Shown here: positions 45,401-56,857 of the stretch, one piece after another
How the letters are laid out: the number at the start of each line of letters is the position of its first letter
Numbering within the stretch: position 1 is the first letter of the stretch
Assembly: GCA_020736575.1 (NCBI GenBank)
Contig: JAGPYM010000026.1
Location: forward strand, 496,001 to 560,000
DNA: 64,000 bases
Direction of reading: 5' to 3'
Origin: Thelonectria olida
Taxonomy: Eukaryota > Ascomycota > Sordariomycetes > Hypocreales > Nectriaceae
Made by a program: the position numbers and the translations under genes
The notes under the pieces: model-generated
What the model was told of the DNA's origin: nothing
The model's input: only the letters and a program-made list of their open reading frames with translations
Databases searched by the model: none

Positions 45401-48324
45401 ATGTTCTTGAAGGAAACGTTGAGATTGCTAGACAGCTCATCGCTTCCATCAGGCTTGTCAGCCAGCTGGTGTAGCAGAGCAGCACTGTCGAGAAAGATGG
45501 TGCCCATCTGCGTACCATCACTGGTGATCTCCACGATGGAACTGTACAGCGAGGACAGCTGTGGTTGATTGGCAAGGTGTTTGGCGTTGATCTCGGCGCA
45601 GAGCTGGTCAAGGAGAGGCATGGTTAGAATAGGAATTGGGAGGCCATCGTGACCGCCTGAATGGTAGGTTGCAAAAGCGACTTGGCCAAGAGACACCGGG
45701 CTGTTAGGCCGTGTGCGAACTTCCTTCTCTGGCCACACATCTTGATCGAGGGTCAAGTCCCAGTAATCCTCGCCATCCACGTAGTCTGGATCAACCTGCT
45801 CTGGCACATTTGCTGCGAGAACCAGTCCAGGTATTTGAACGGGGAGTGGCGAGCTCACCCTTTCGGTGTTGAGAGATTCAGCAGCGATGGGTGTAGGTCT
45901 GGGCTTCACAGACTTTAAAGTGGCATTCATCTTGGCGTGGTTGAGTGTTTTAGAAGGTGCTTCCACATTGACGTTTGGCTTGGCAACCTGGAAGTTGATG
46001 AGCTTCGGACCTTTCTCGCACTTGGGGACCTTCTTTGAATCAGGGTTGTCAGACAGCAAGATGACACCGTTTCCCGCAAGCCCATGATTCAGGACATCGA
46101 CATAACCATGTTCATATCCATGCTCAGGCACCTCGCGGGTCCATCGAATTGTGCGATCATTCTTGTCGACGATGGCGCGATGCTGAGCCTCGCCATTCAG
46201 CGACACAGTACCTTCATGGATTGATAGGACTGGGAGATTATAGTCGGAGACATTCTGGGACTTGATCTCGTGCATCACGTAAGTGCGCCTGGCCTTGCGC
46301 AGATGGGACGTCAAAACACGTCTCTTCCTAGTTCGTTGTACCTTTGTCGACGAGGCTGAACGACGAACCTTGCCATGCAACTCCTGATTCAACACCTCGG
46401 AAATGGTGTCTGTTCCAAATTTGGAAAAGAGCGGCTTAAGCTCCTTGATGTGGTAGAGAAGAGCGGTTCGTTGATGCTTAGGAAAAGTCAGCAGCATTTT
46501 GGCGATGGATTTCATCGTGATCTCGGGATAGTTGACGGCAACCAGATAGCCATCTGCGTGGTAGCTTCGGTGGCCTTCTCGCAAATGGACGCCGTAAACA
46601 TGGCCGCCTTCCACCTGCTCTCGGTTGATGGTCTTCACCTCAATTTGGTCGTAGCTGTTGCCATTTGCAGACAGTCGATAGAGAATGTGACCGGGACCCA
46701 GTCGCCCGACCTCAAGCCAGGGGTTGTCCAGCTTTGCCGCGTTTGGATTGACAGCCTTAAGCCCAGAAGTAGTGTGGAAGACGTGGCCAGCCGTGAAGAA
46801 TGGCTTGTCTCCATTGATACCACATAGAAGCGTGGTTTGGAGAGGCACAACGACATCCTCATCTGATGCAACACCGTAGGTGTTTGGACCAGCACGCGTG
46901 AGAATGTGAGTACCTTCGGTGATGTGCTCAATTGCAACCGAGCCATTTTCGGTTGCAACCTGTGTTCCCGCGACAAAGCAGCTCTTTGGAGGGCCGCCGT
47001 TAGTCGAATAGTCTCTGATGTCTGTCACGCTGGGGGCATCGGCGTTAAAAAGGCTGGAGAACTGTCTATGGCCTATTCGTGATGTCAGAATGGGGTCACC
47101 ACGCAATCAACATCACTGCGGATGCTCACCTTGATTGATCCAGTCGGCAACCTGCTGTCCTGTGACAGTCGTCTCGCGCCAGTTCTGGTGGTAGACGGCG
47201 CCGAATGTCAGACCGAGAAGCATTCCCTCTCCGAATTGCTCGCCGTCATTGCTAGTCTCCTCAGTGTTCTGGGTGGACTGTGTCGCGATGCTGGACACTG
47301 CATTCGCCCAGGTGTTCTCGGTGTTGTCCCAGAGAGCCTTGTTCTGACTGGCGATGGACTGCCAAGTGCCATTGTCCTGTTCCTGCAGCTTCTGCAGTGA
47401 ATCATTAAGAGGATCAATCCTTTCCTGTGATAGAAGACCAATGGCCGTCATGGCCCGAATCCTGACAAGGTTGTCCACTTGGCCGACTTGGCCGACCTCG
47501 TTGGTAAGGGCATGTACGAGAGATGTAGCTTTCGCCAGAGTCATGCTGACCACGGCTCTCGTTTCGTCGTCAATGTCTTCGAAAAGCGGCTCGATCCAGT
47601 TGGACACCAATTGGCCACTAGGTGCATTTGTGAATTCGCCATCAAGATGAGGGGTGAAGCCAGGGCCAAGGTGGACGTAGTCGTACACAAACAGCAGTGA
47701 GGTTGTGTATGTATGATCATGGTTGGCCAAGTCTTGTCGGATGGCGCCGGCCACGAAATGCGGGCTCTTGAGACGGTCCTCAAGGTCGCCCACAAAGCTG
47801 GCGTTTTGACGCAGTGCCTTCAGGTCAGGGGAGCCACCATCTCTCAGCGACCAGTTGATGTGCTCGGAGAACAGCATTGTCGAGGTCTGACTGAAGAGAG
47901 CGTTGGCAACGACCTCAGCATTGTCCTAGAAGGGTATCAGAATGGACAAGCAAAAAGTCAGGTTAGATGGTGAATGCTCACAGTGTTGGCGCACGATCTG
48001 AGACTATGCTTGTCGGTTCCAGGGTCAAACCGGGCAAGGCCTTTGACTGCAGCGTGTTCTGCCAATAAAGCTAGATGATCAGAAACGTCGACCCCATCGA
48101 TCTCGGGGCCATCAGGATCATCTCCGTAGGGGGGCTGGGGCTGTAAGCCATTCTGGAAGATGTTGACATTCTGCACCAATCTTGCTTTGTTGTAGAGGCG
48201 ATTGATGAAGTCTTGGTTCGGGAACGGCTGTAATCTATTAACACGTGGTAAAAAGCATGTGCACTGTAGCAGACTTAATCACCTTGATGCTCTTCAGGGC
48301 GTCAAGAAACTCGTCAATAGCCAT
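42448..48324 (-). CDS. large Hint-domain (hedgehog/intein) membrane-associated protein
   Basis: Eight exons on the minus strand: 48324-48283, 48227-47982, 47925-47130, 47072-45272, 45212-44714, 44658-44458, 44401-43886 and 43830-42448. All seven introns are 54-59 nt and in phase; product about 1827 residues. Residues 1-390 are a helical region I cannot name. Residues 393-545 are a Hint domain: Cys393 (SCFVAGTQVAT), block-B TxxH at 455-458 (FFTAGHVFHTTSG) and block F (SYHADGYLVAVNYPE). The penultimate His is Val541, Asn542 is kept, and Tyr543 follows, so protein splicing is not expected; hedgehog-type cleavage at Cys393 remains possible. Then come a spacer, a mostly helical part, an acidic Pro/Glu linker (about 1419-1517), a 60-residue hydrophobic stretch (about 1567-1629) and a beta-rich Ser/Thr/Gly C-terminus. 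No signal peptide. Function unknown. Confidence 0.88.
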
Positions 48325-50616
48325 GTTGGTCACTTAGGTAGGTGATAGGATAAAAAGCAGGACTGGAGTTGAAAATGGGGTCAGATTCCCAGGCGAAAGG
48401 GGAGCTGAAACGGAGGAGTAAGGTAAGGAAGATAAGGTAAGGAACTGTTCTTTGGTTGAGGATACTTGAGTTTGGGGAAAGGGCGTCTCAGATTTCAACT
48501 GTTGCCATAGAGCTCAAGTTGACATGGTGTTCAACATCAGCTAGAAACCCGGAGATGGCACCACGTTATATACTTCACGCTGGATTCACGGGCTTGGCTA
48601 GACTCAAACCCAAGCCAGTCTCTGATTCCCAGATGAAGTCGATCCCCATTCCCCCAACATTCGTCACATGTCACTGCATATGTGCCGTGTCTTTCAGCTC
48701 CAGTGAGCCTGCAGCAATAGTTGACCAAGCTAAACAGCCACAGTTCACTTTAGTCCGGCCGGTTCTCTGCATCCCTTGTAGTGGGGAAATATCGCGCATG
48801 TATCCAGGGGGTCTTCTAACCAATTAGAGAGCTTCGTGCTCGCGATTCTTCTGCTGCACACGCAGGAACTGCTGTCAACTCCATAAGTTTGGCTGATAAA
48901 AGAAATTTGTTTTTGATACTCTCTCTGTATCTCGAGAAAAATGGATCCAATACAAACATTGCTGGAGTCTCTCCACCCTCCAGGATGCTTCTTGGCAGCA
49001 CTCTTTAAAGATGACTGCACTCGGTACGTCTATAACAGATGCAGCTAGGTATAATGGCGTTTGTGTCCCGCTTATCACCCGACCATGGAACGGTACATGA
49101 GCGGCACATGAAATGCTGACGTGGCCGTCTCTGTATCACTTGTCACGTATATGAGAGGCGGCCATTTGAGACGCAAGGTGGCTGTCATGACTACACTAGA
49201 ATGAGACTTTCCCCTCCCTACGTCACCTCTCTACCCCTTACATGCCAAGCATGCTCCCATAAGAAGGGCCAAAGTCAATCGTCAAGTGATCCAAATATGT
49301 GCATACCATGCCGTTGAGCTAATGCACATGGCTCAATCCGGGGAAGCAATCTCTTCAGCTCAAAGTAACTATCGATCATTCCCCCATAATGCAGTTAGCA
49401 GCCCTAGTACTTGGACTTTGACTAGGAACCAATCAATCTTCTCTGCAAAGTTTCTGATTCGGGGGTTGTATTTATCGTGGTAAATACCGAACCCCGAACG
49501 GTGCCTAGGCAGTTCAGGAGCCGTGAAGGCATTCCCCCGTTTTTGCCCATTTCCAGCTAAGGCACGAGATATGCAGACGTACGGCTCGTATTATAGTTCT
49601 AGGTAGGGCAGCAGCTCAACTGGCCGGGTCTAGATTCCGGAGTTGCACTAGATGATGACCTGGCTGAAGCTAGCGTTCTTCCCGCTTATGGCTTGCACAC
49701 CGCCGCAAGTGAAATACGAACCAGAGTAGTCGTGAAGTCATTGAAGTCTTCTTGTGGCCAGACCTGCCGCCTCCCATTTCCCCTGGTTGAGTCGGAGTTC
49801 ACAGACTGAGGAGCGAGCACTTGAGTATCAATAGAGGTCCCATCACGTGTCGTATGTAGAAACGATCTCAAACCGCGCATCCATTCCAACACCTCTCCCC
49901 CTTCAATATCGCAAGCTTTCATCCCCATCACATATCTGTGCAAGAGGCGGGTTCTGGGTATCAAACGACGGGTCGCCATGCAGTCATCCTCGCAGATTAG
50001 CCGCCGCGCAACCGCGTTCCCGCACCCAAATACTCCACTGACCGGTCAATGCTAAAATCAAACGTCAGCCTGAAGCCTCCAACTATCGACATTGTGAGTT
50101 ACATGAATTAAACTTGGCCCGCTTACAGTCGCGGTTCAGCTCGATAAGTCTCAGCCACAACCCCCCTTTTAAGCCTATCCTGGGACATTTGTCTCAATTG
50201 ACGGCCACATGATAGCTCGACAAATACCTCCCCCTTAGATTAAAACACAACCATGAATTGACCTGGTCCGATAGGGTTGAGATCACAATCGGGAATAGGC
50301 TGGTCAGTACGCTAACACTGGCATCGTTGTTCTGGATGCAGGCTTTGTTTACTTACACCTGGTGTACTAAATTTAAACCTCTTTCTCAAACCAAGCGCTT
50401 GCTCAGAAACTCCCATTAATCCCCCTGCAACCGTAGAATTCACGGTGGAACTCATGTCATTTCAACAGGATGTGGAGTTGAGGTATATGAACAACCTGGT
50501 TGAGCCTCTAGGCAGGCGTGGATGCCTAATGACCCATGTCGGGCAAATCTCCTCTGTGAATGGAAACTTATGAATCTCTCACGCACTTCCAAAGCTGCAA
50601 GAATCCGCATGCAAAA
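48325..50616. other. intergenic region, no gene seen
   Basis: About 2.3 kb between the Hint gene's start and the zinc-finger-like gene. A short direct repeat AAGGTAAGGAA lies near 48421-48442 in the presumed Hint promoter. Remaining frames are short and unconvincing. Confidence 0.55.
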
Positions 50617-51335
50617 ATGGGTTCAACAACTATTCTCCGCGGATTTAAAGTGTCGGTAGCTGCGCTCGATGCATTCCTGGACGCCAACGGTGCTGATGGA
50701 ACGTACGGCGCTCCGCCATTCTACGAGGACCACCCCGACAAGGATGAATTATCCAAACTCTTATACCGAAAAATCATAGAAGCAGGTGGCACAGCGATCA
50801 AAGACAACTTCCGAGTAATGATTCCTTCTAGGGAAGGGCACAACTTATCCACCATCGCATACGTCACTTATACGTGGGTGACTATCTACGCCCAGCGAGA
50901 AATCCAGTTGACGGAAGACTTGCCAGAAGAGGTTCCCAAAGGGTTCGAGGAACTGAGAACTGAAATCCTATCTTACAATGACTCTGTGTCCATTGCACCT
51001 CAGGAAAAGATCAAGGACGATGGTAAGATGGGTCTCTACGTCGTCTACACGTATGAGATCAGAGGTCTGTACACGCCGCAAGAACTCCTAGATCGGTACA
51101 AAGTAATTTTAGCCTTTTCTCGCCCGAAGCCTCCTTGCCTGGGAGTTTGAAGGCCCCGTGTCTTGTTTGAACCGATTCTAACATTCACCAGGATCCCCAA
51201 ACGTGCGATTATTGCGATGCTGTGTTCAGGCACTCCGAGACCACAGAACTAGATAGCGTGTGGAAGAATAGGCAGCTGCACCGAATGAAAGTTCACGGAT
51301 CAGAAGAAGGGACGAACTCGCTTCCGAATGCTTGA
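50617..51335 (+). CDS. conserved-looking unknown with C-terminal C2H2-type finger
   Basis: Exons 50617-51102 and 51192-51335 (89-base intron, phase 0) give 209 residues. The start MGSTTILRGFKV is preferred to an ATG 19 codons upstream because the regular sequence begins there. Residues 1-160 are a soluble domain of unknown function (RKIIEAGGTAIKDNFRVMIP, YVVYTYEIRGLYTPQELLDR). The second exon adds a zinc-finger-like tail: Cys167, Cys170, His192, His197, with a 21-residue gap, longer than in a classical finger. DNA or protein binding is possible. The type of compact domain plus degenerate finger is familiar from fungal genomes, but I know no function. Confidence 0.75.
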
Positions 51336-52466
51336 TGATATGGAGACTCTCGAGTCTCTGACCCTGTTCACGGGCTCAGCTTGGCTTGGGATGCCCAATT
51401 TCTCCCACAGAGGATTGGCTGGGAACTGGAGGATCGAGGAGCCCAATGTCTGATGACGTACCTTGACGAACCTCAAGTCGCTGGACCTAATATAATGTGA
51501 TGATACTATATGCGCAACACACTAGGGAGCCAACTAGGTGACTCAGGATAATGAAAGGAGTACTATAAAATGAGTGCTCCTACACGAGATGGACCGCGTT
51601 GCAAAACGTACTCAGTGTCGATGACCCCGTCGAAATGATGTAGGATATCATTCCGCCGCCTTGCCACGTCCAATGACAACGAGAACTTGAGCCGGAAAAA
51701 TAACTCCCTACTCCTTGAAACCGCCTTGAAGAATCTTGGGCTCGGATGTTTCCTTGGTAATTGACATGACCCGGACCTCCACAATTGAGCTATTAAACAC
51801 GCATGAATAGGATCAAGAGTATCCTCACTCAAGCTTATTTTTACCGACTACAACATCCGATCAATTGATGGGGCACAACCACAAACCAGCCGTGAACCCA
51901 CTTGAAAAGTTCACATGATGAGCATGCGATCATCAGGCACGGTCAAGGTGCCTGTTTTGGGCCATGCTCATCCCCGTGCGGACCAATCCTATACCCAGGC
52001 TCTTCCCCAGTCCACCCTAGCCTCCGAGCTCATGGAGACGATCAATCCGAAGTTGAGCCTGGGTTGCCTAAACTTGGATCCGAAGACGAACGCCTCCTGG
52101 CGTTCGCAGAATAGGCCCGATGTTATGGGGTGAGCGGGGGCGGGGGTCGCATTCCATGCGGAGAATATGGGGAAGTTTAGAAGCCCTCGGCATTGACACT
52201 TCATTGAAGCTGGATTATACTCTGGACACGGGCGATGCGGAGTCTTAGAAGCCCGAGGACAAGATGGCCTGGCGATGGTCTTCCAAGCCTGGTGCCGTTC
52301 AATTGCCCCGAGGAAACGGCCGAGAGAACTGGGTAGGTTAGGTAGTAACCGTAGGGAGGGAGTGAACTGTGTCTGCCAAGGAATGGTTATATATTGTGAC
52401 GCCGTCGCGCTAACATAGGACATCGTTCTGAGATAACCATTGGAGTGGCTGCTTAAGCTAATCAAA
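51336..52466. other. intergenic region, no gene seen
   Basis: About 1.1 kb. Short minus-strand frames around 51563-52573 are probably noise; they run into the promoter of the secreted esterase. Confidence 0.55.
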
Positions 52467-54403
52467 ATGGCCCCGATATTGAATCTCGTTCTCTTTGGCC
52501 TCGGCCTTGCCAGCACGGTGTCTTCGAGAGTGGTTAGAGCGGCTCGAGACACTGTGCCGACGGTTTCGGTCAAAAACGGCTCGTACTCTGGCGTTCATAG
52601 CCAAGAGTATAACCAAGACTTCTTCCTTGGCATCCCCTACGCTCTGGTACAAATTTCTCTCCTTTGATCACGTTCCGTCTTATACTAATTCTTGTAGACG
52701 CCTGATCGTTTCGCCCTGGCGAAAGGGCTAGATTCGTCCTGGGATGGCGTTCATGAAGCCAATGAATATCCACCTCATTGCTATGGCTACGGCTCTGACC
52801 AGATCGGATACGAACAGTCCGAAGACTGCCTTTACTTGAATGTTGTTCGTCCTGCAGGCATCAAAAACACGGCCAATCTCCCAGTGGCTGTGTGGATTCA
52901 TGGCGGCGGCTTGTTCATGGGCGGCTCGGCTGACCGAAGATATAACCTTTCTTTTATCGTCGAAAGAAGTGTTGAGATGGGCACCCCAGTTATCGGCGTG
53001 AGCTTCAACTACCGTCTCTCGGCTATGGGCTTCCTGTGCGGCGAAGAGGCTGAAGATGCGGGCATCGTCAATAATGGATTCCGTGACCAACGCCTTGCTC
53101 TGCGTTGGATCAATGAGAACATTAAGTCGTTTGGTGGCTCACCCAAGAAAGTGACAATCTTTGGAGAGAGCTCTGGGGCAGAAAGTGTCTCAGCTCAGGT
53201 GTTTGCTTACAATGGTAAGTTCCATATTCCTAATAATTCACATTATTAACAGCCTAGCTAGGACGAAATGATGGTCTTTTCCGCGGCGCTATCGCTGAAT
53301 CTGGCTTTGGTGGTGCTATCGGGAGATATCCTGGCGGTTTTAACGCAACTATTGATATGCAGGACGTCTATAACCAGTTGGTCGGCAACGTCACCTCTTG
53401 CGCAAGCTTAGTAGGATCTACTAAGGCTCTAGACTGCCTTCGAACAGCCCCCTTTGAGGAGATCAACTACGCCTTGAATGTGAGCGGAGTTGGGCCTTGG
53501 CCACCCGTTCTGGACAACGACTTTATCGCAGACTATCCTACGAATCAGATCTCCAAGGGAAATTTCCCAAGGATCCCGTTGCTCATTGGCGCCAATACCG
53601 ACGAGGGCACTGCGTTTGGCTCTGGCAAAGGCCCCAACGGAGGCGGTGTCAACACGGATGCCGAAATGAGAGACGCAATCGCCACCATCATCCCTGACGA
53701 TGTCAGGTCACATGCTGGAAAGTCCTTGGACCAGGTCGTTGATGAGCTGATGGAAGCGTATCCAAACGACCAAAGCGTGGGAATCCCGTCGCTGAAGACC
53801 TGGCCACACGTCATTGAGGCGAACGACAGCTACGCGGAACTTGTTGGTCTACAGTATCGGCGAACTGGCGCACTTTTTGGCGATTTCTCTATGCAGTATC
53901 AGAGGCGCCGATCCAATATTGCCTGGTCCAAATACGGTGTTCCTAGTTACACCTATCGCTTTGATGTTACCGTCAATGGACTGACTCCGGTTACTGGCGC
54001 AACACACTTCCAAGAGGTGAGAACTCGACTTTGAATCATTTGAGCTAATCACAGTTACTAACACGGGCGTCTCTAGGTTGCTTTCGTATTCCACAATCTC
54101 AACGGCGATGGATATGATACAAACCCTTTCGGAGGCAGTGGTACCTATCCAGCTAAGGCCAAAGCTCTCTCCAAGGTAATCTCGTCGTCTTGGATCAACT
54201 TCTTCACCGGTCTTGATCCCAATGGAAAGAAGGGAAATCTGCTGCCCAATGGCAAAACGTGGCCAGTCTACCAAGTTTCAGGCGACGGTACCGGTAAGGG
54301 TGTCGTCTTTGGGTTGAATAGCACGCTGGTTGAGAGAGATAACTTCCGAGCTGAAGGAATGAGCTGGATGGCCCAACATAGTTTGACTGTGTTTGGTAAC
54401 TAA
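52467..54403 (+). CDS. secreted type-B carboxylesterase (cholinesterase-like)
   Basis: Exons 52467-52646, 52698-53214, 53262-54016 and 54077-54403 give 592 residues. MAPILNLVLFGLGLASTVSS is a signal peptide. Order: FFLGIPYA, EDCLYLNVVRP, oxyanion hole WIHGGGLFMGGS, NYRLSAMGFL, the nucleophile Ser in FGESSGAES, RGAIAESG, the acid in NTDEGTAFG and catalytic His in GATHFQEVAFVFHN. Several N-glycosylation sites (NVS, NAT) fit secretion. The enzyme would hydrolyse carboxylic esters outside the cell, such as plant or lipid esters. It is only a distant relative of the intracellular esterase at 11210-12987. Confidence 0.93.
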
Positions 54404-55790
54404 GGCAGAGGGGGTGTGAGCTTCTCTTCTTGAATATTTCTTACATGAACTCTCCGTTTTATGGCGTATTTGGTCCTTCTGAAGAAGATTGGTGACTTAT
54501 CTTCCCGTATGTGAGATTTAGCGCTGGTGTCTGTCGATAATTATTCTTTGTGTTCATAATCAATACTAGCACCGAGGGATCACACCCTTAACCCTCGGCC
54601 ATGCAGGATCGGAGGGTTTTTGAACGCATCCACTTCAAGCCTCATATTTGGTGAATGCTGGCCCGTGGTGTCGTAACGGTGTATGCGATTTCTTATCCGG
54701 AGTAAAGCGTTACCGTGTATCAATTCTTGGTCGGACATATTCTCCCTTAGCTTTAGATTCGGTGATCCACGCTTCTCTATTCCACCCTCTTAGAGATCCC
54801 ATTGGCGGCACGTTTTCGGGCGTTCTGTCGACTGATTTGTGCAGACCGTGTTATGGAATCTCCAGTTTCGGTGAATACCCAAGGCATCAGTTTAGGTACT
54901 TCAATGTGAGGCGGGATGGTGTGCGCCTTGTGGCCTTGGAAATAAAATACCCTCCTAACAAGCACGATGACATGAACATGTCTGGCTTTGCAATACTATT
55001 CCAGCATTCGTTCACCGTGGCGGTCTAGAAGCTGGTCGAGAAGTTGTAGGAGAAAGGTGGGAGTTGGAGAAGTTCGCGCAGGAGTGATTTCCAGGCAGAA
55101 GAAAATCATGATAGGCAAACATAACTAGTTATCTATATAATAGCCTTCTCTTTCCTTGGTTGCGAAGTGCCGTGGTAGTTTTAGACAGACCAAAAGAAGT
55201 GGTTTAAGAAATGGAATGAGCCGCTCTTCCAACAAGATGTCTATTTGTATACATATTTACTTGGATTATGGGGATTATCCACAGTCTAAGTCAATTGGTT
55301 TTACTTGAGATGGCCAACACGATACCTAGGTAATAATAAACCATTTAAAGTGTGGAAAGTGTCTGGTAACCCTAGAGATATGGCCCGGAAGAAGGGTAGT
55401 CGGTTCTCCGAACTTTCTGTGCAGTGTTGTGCGCTCTCAAGGTCCAGATCTTTCAAATAGAAAGCAACCCAATGTTTCTGTGGCGAAATGTCAATAATCA
55501 CTCGCATCCAGGAGCTTTCTTGACGGAAATCGGCACGGGGCCAGTGGATTTATTATTCGTAACCTGGCCACTTTGGGCAACGCCCGAACCGGGGGGCAGT
55601 TTTGGTCTGATTTAGCATGGCGTGAATGACTTGTCAAAATGAGATCATGGGCGTGCAACTATTTAAATGGCTACAATTCCCTCGAGCTGGAGGCAGCGTT
55701 GGACGATTCCTTGACAAACTTGAGAACCGACTTGTGAGCTCGCTTTTGATCAACGTGTCGACACCGATTCCGACTCGAATACCTCTCAAC
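54404..55790. other. intergenic region with a small hairpin, no gene seen
   Basis: About 1.4 kb. A 126-codon frame at 54648-55028 starts with TTG and resembles nothing. See the hairpin entry. Confidence 0.5.
54572..54598. repeat. inverted repeat, 7-bp stem
   Basis: CCGAGGG at 54572-54578 pairs with CCCTCGG at 54592-54598 around a 13-base loop, about 170 bases after the esterase stop codon. It could fold in the 3' untranslated region. It is too short to mark a mobile element. Confidence 0.5.
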
Positions 55791-56663
55791 ATGAAGCTCT
55801 CAGCTATCCTACTCGGCTCTTTCAGCCTCTTCATCGCGGCAGAGATTGCAGATCAGCGCATTGAGATCAATGTTGGCAACACGCGAATTCTCGATTTGAT
55901 GAGGCAACTTGACCAGGCTCGCAAGGGCGGCAACGATGAGTTGGCTTTGAAACTAGCTAAAGAGCTGAGCGATGCACGTTCTGAACCAATCGGGGGCCAT
56001 TCGGACGTACAGTGGGCGACTGATTGCAAGGCGAGTGCCTATTTGGATGCCGAAATCTACGCTGTATCCGACCCTTCCAACGTTCCAGAGGGGCTCAAAT
56101 GGGCTTGGGAGTTCCTTGACAAGTATTGGACCACCGACGATGGCGGCGACCTTCCCTACCCTGGCGACTTTTCGACCTTTATGCACAAAGATGGCTTCAG
56201 AGTCCTCATGGTCGACTATGAGCAACTACCTTGGGCCGTTCGTGAGTGGCGAGAGAAAGAGATGGAGAAGGGCGTTGCTATGGAGCGCAAGTTCATTGCC
56301 GTGCTTGATGGGGTTGCCTTTTTCGCACCCGGGGTCGTGACTTGGTTGCTCCCTTTATTTGCTGGACGGGACATCAAAAGGGGCGTCGATGCTTGCCAAG
56401 GTGAGTATCCAGGTCTTTCACTCTTGATATAACTGGCTAACAAAGAGCTAGACGAGCTCTTAAACCTCAAGAGATACCACAACAAAGGCAACAATGACCC
56501 GGCTTTCAAGTACTCGTTCGAATACGCTGGCATGTCTCAAGTTGGGACAACCATCAAAGTCAAGACCAGGTCTGAGAGGCAGATTGCAGTGAATGCGAAG
56601 AATGACAAGGCAAAGAAGGAGGAGGATAAACCAGGGCATGAAGATGATAAGGACGAATTGTGA
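55791..56663 (+). CDS. unknown protein with signal peptide and C-terminal KDEL (ER-resident)
   Basis: Exons 55791-56400 and 56452-56663 give 273 residues. MKLSAILLGSFSLFIAA is a signal peptide and the last four residues after an acidic run are KDEL, the ER-retention signal, so the protein should live in the ER lumen. The first third is helical (RILDLMRQLDQARKGGNDELALKLAKEL). There are only two Cys residues in the mature part. A hydrophobic stretch near residue 180 (DGVAFFAPGVVTWLLPLF) may be a membrane segment. The tail after residue 245 is Lys/Glu/Asp-rich, as in ER calcium-binding chaperones. I do not recognise the family. Confidence 0.78.
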
Positions 56664-56857
56664 GCGCAGCGAGCCATTAACTCGGATTAATACACGAAGG
56701 TGGACAGCGCAAGGGTCTAGCTGAAGACTGTTTAAATACTAGAGCGGGAGGCTTCAAATTCAACCAAGGTTTTCTTTTCTAGAGCAAGGTTGAACTGCTT
56801 TGATCTTGCGTTATGCTAACAGAGCTTCAGCTGTCGATCCCTTGTGCTGATGTTCTG

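Noticed and set aside
45272..47072. Active intein with protein splicing
   Set aside because: The penultimate His and a +1 Cys/Ser/Thr are missing, and the domain is part of a larger, continuous architecture.
54648..55028. 126-codon frame after the secreted esterase
   Set aside because: Starts with TTG, no family resemblance, irregular composition.
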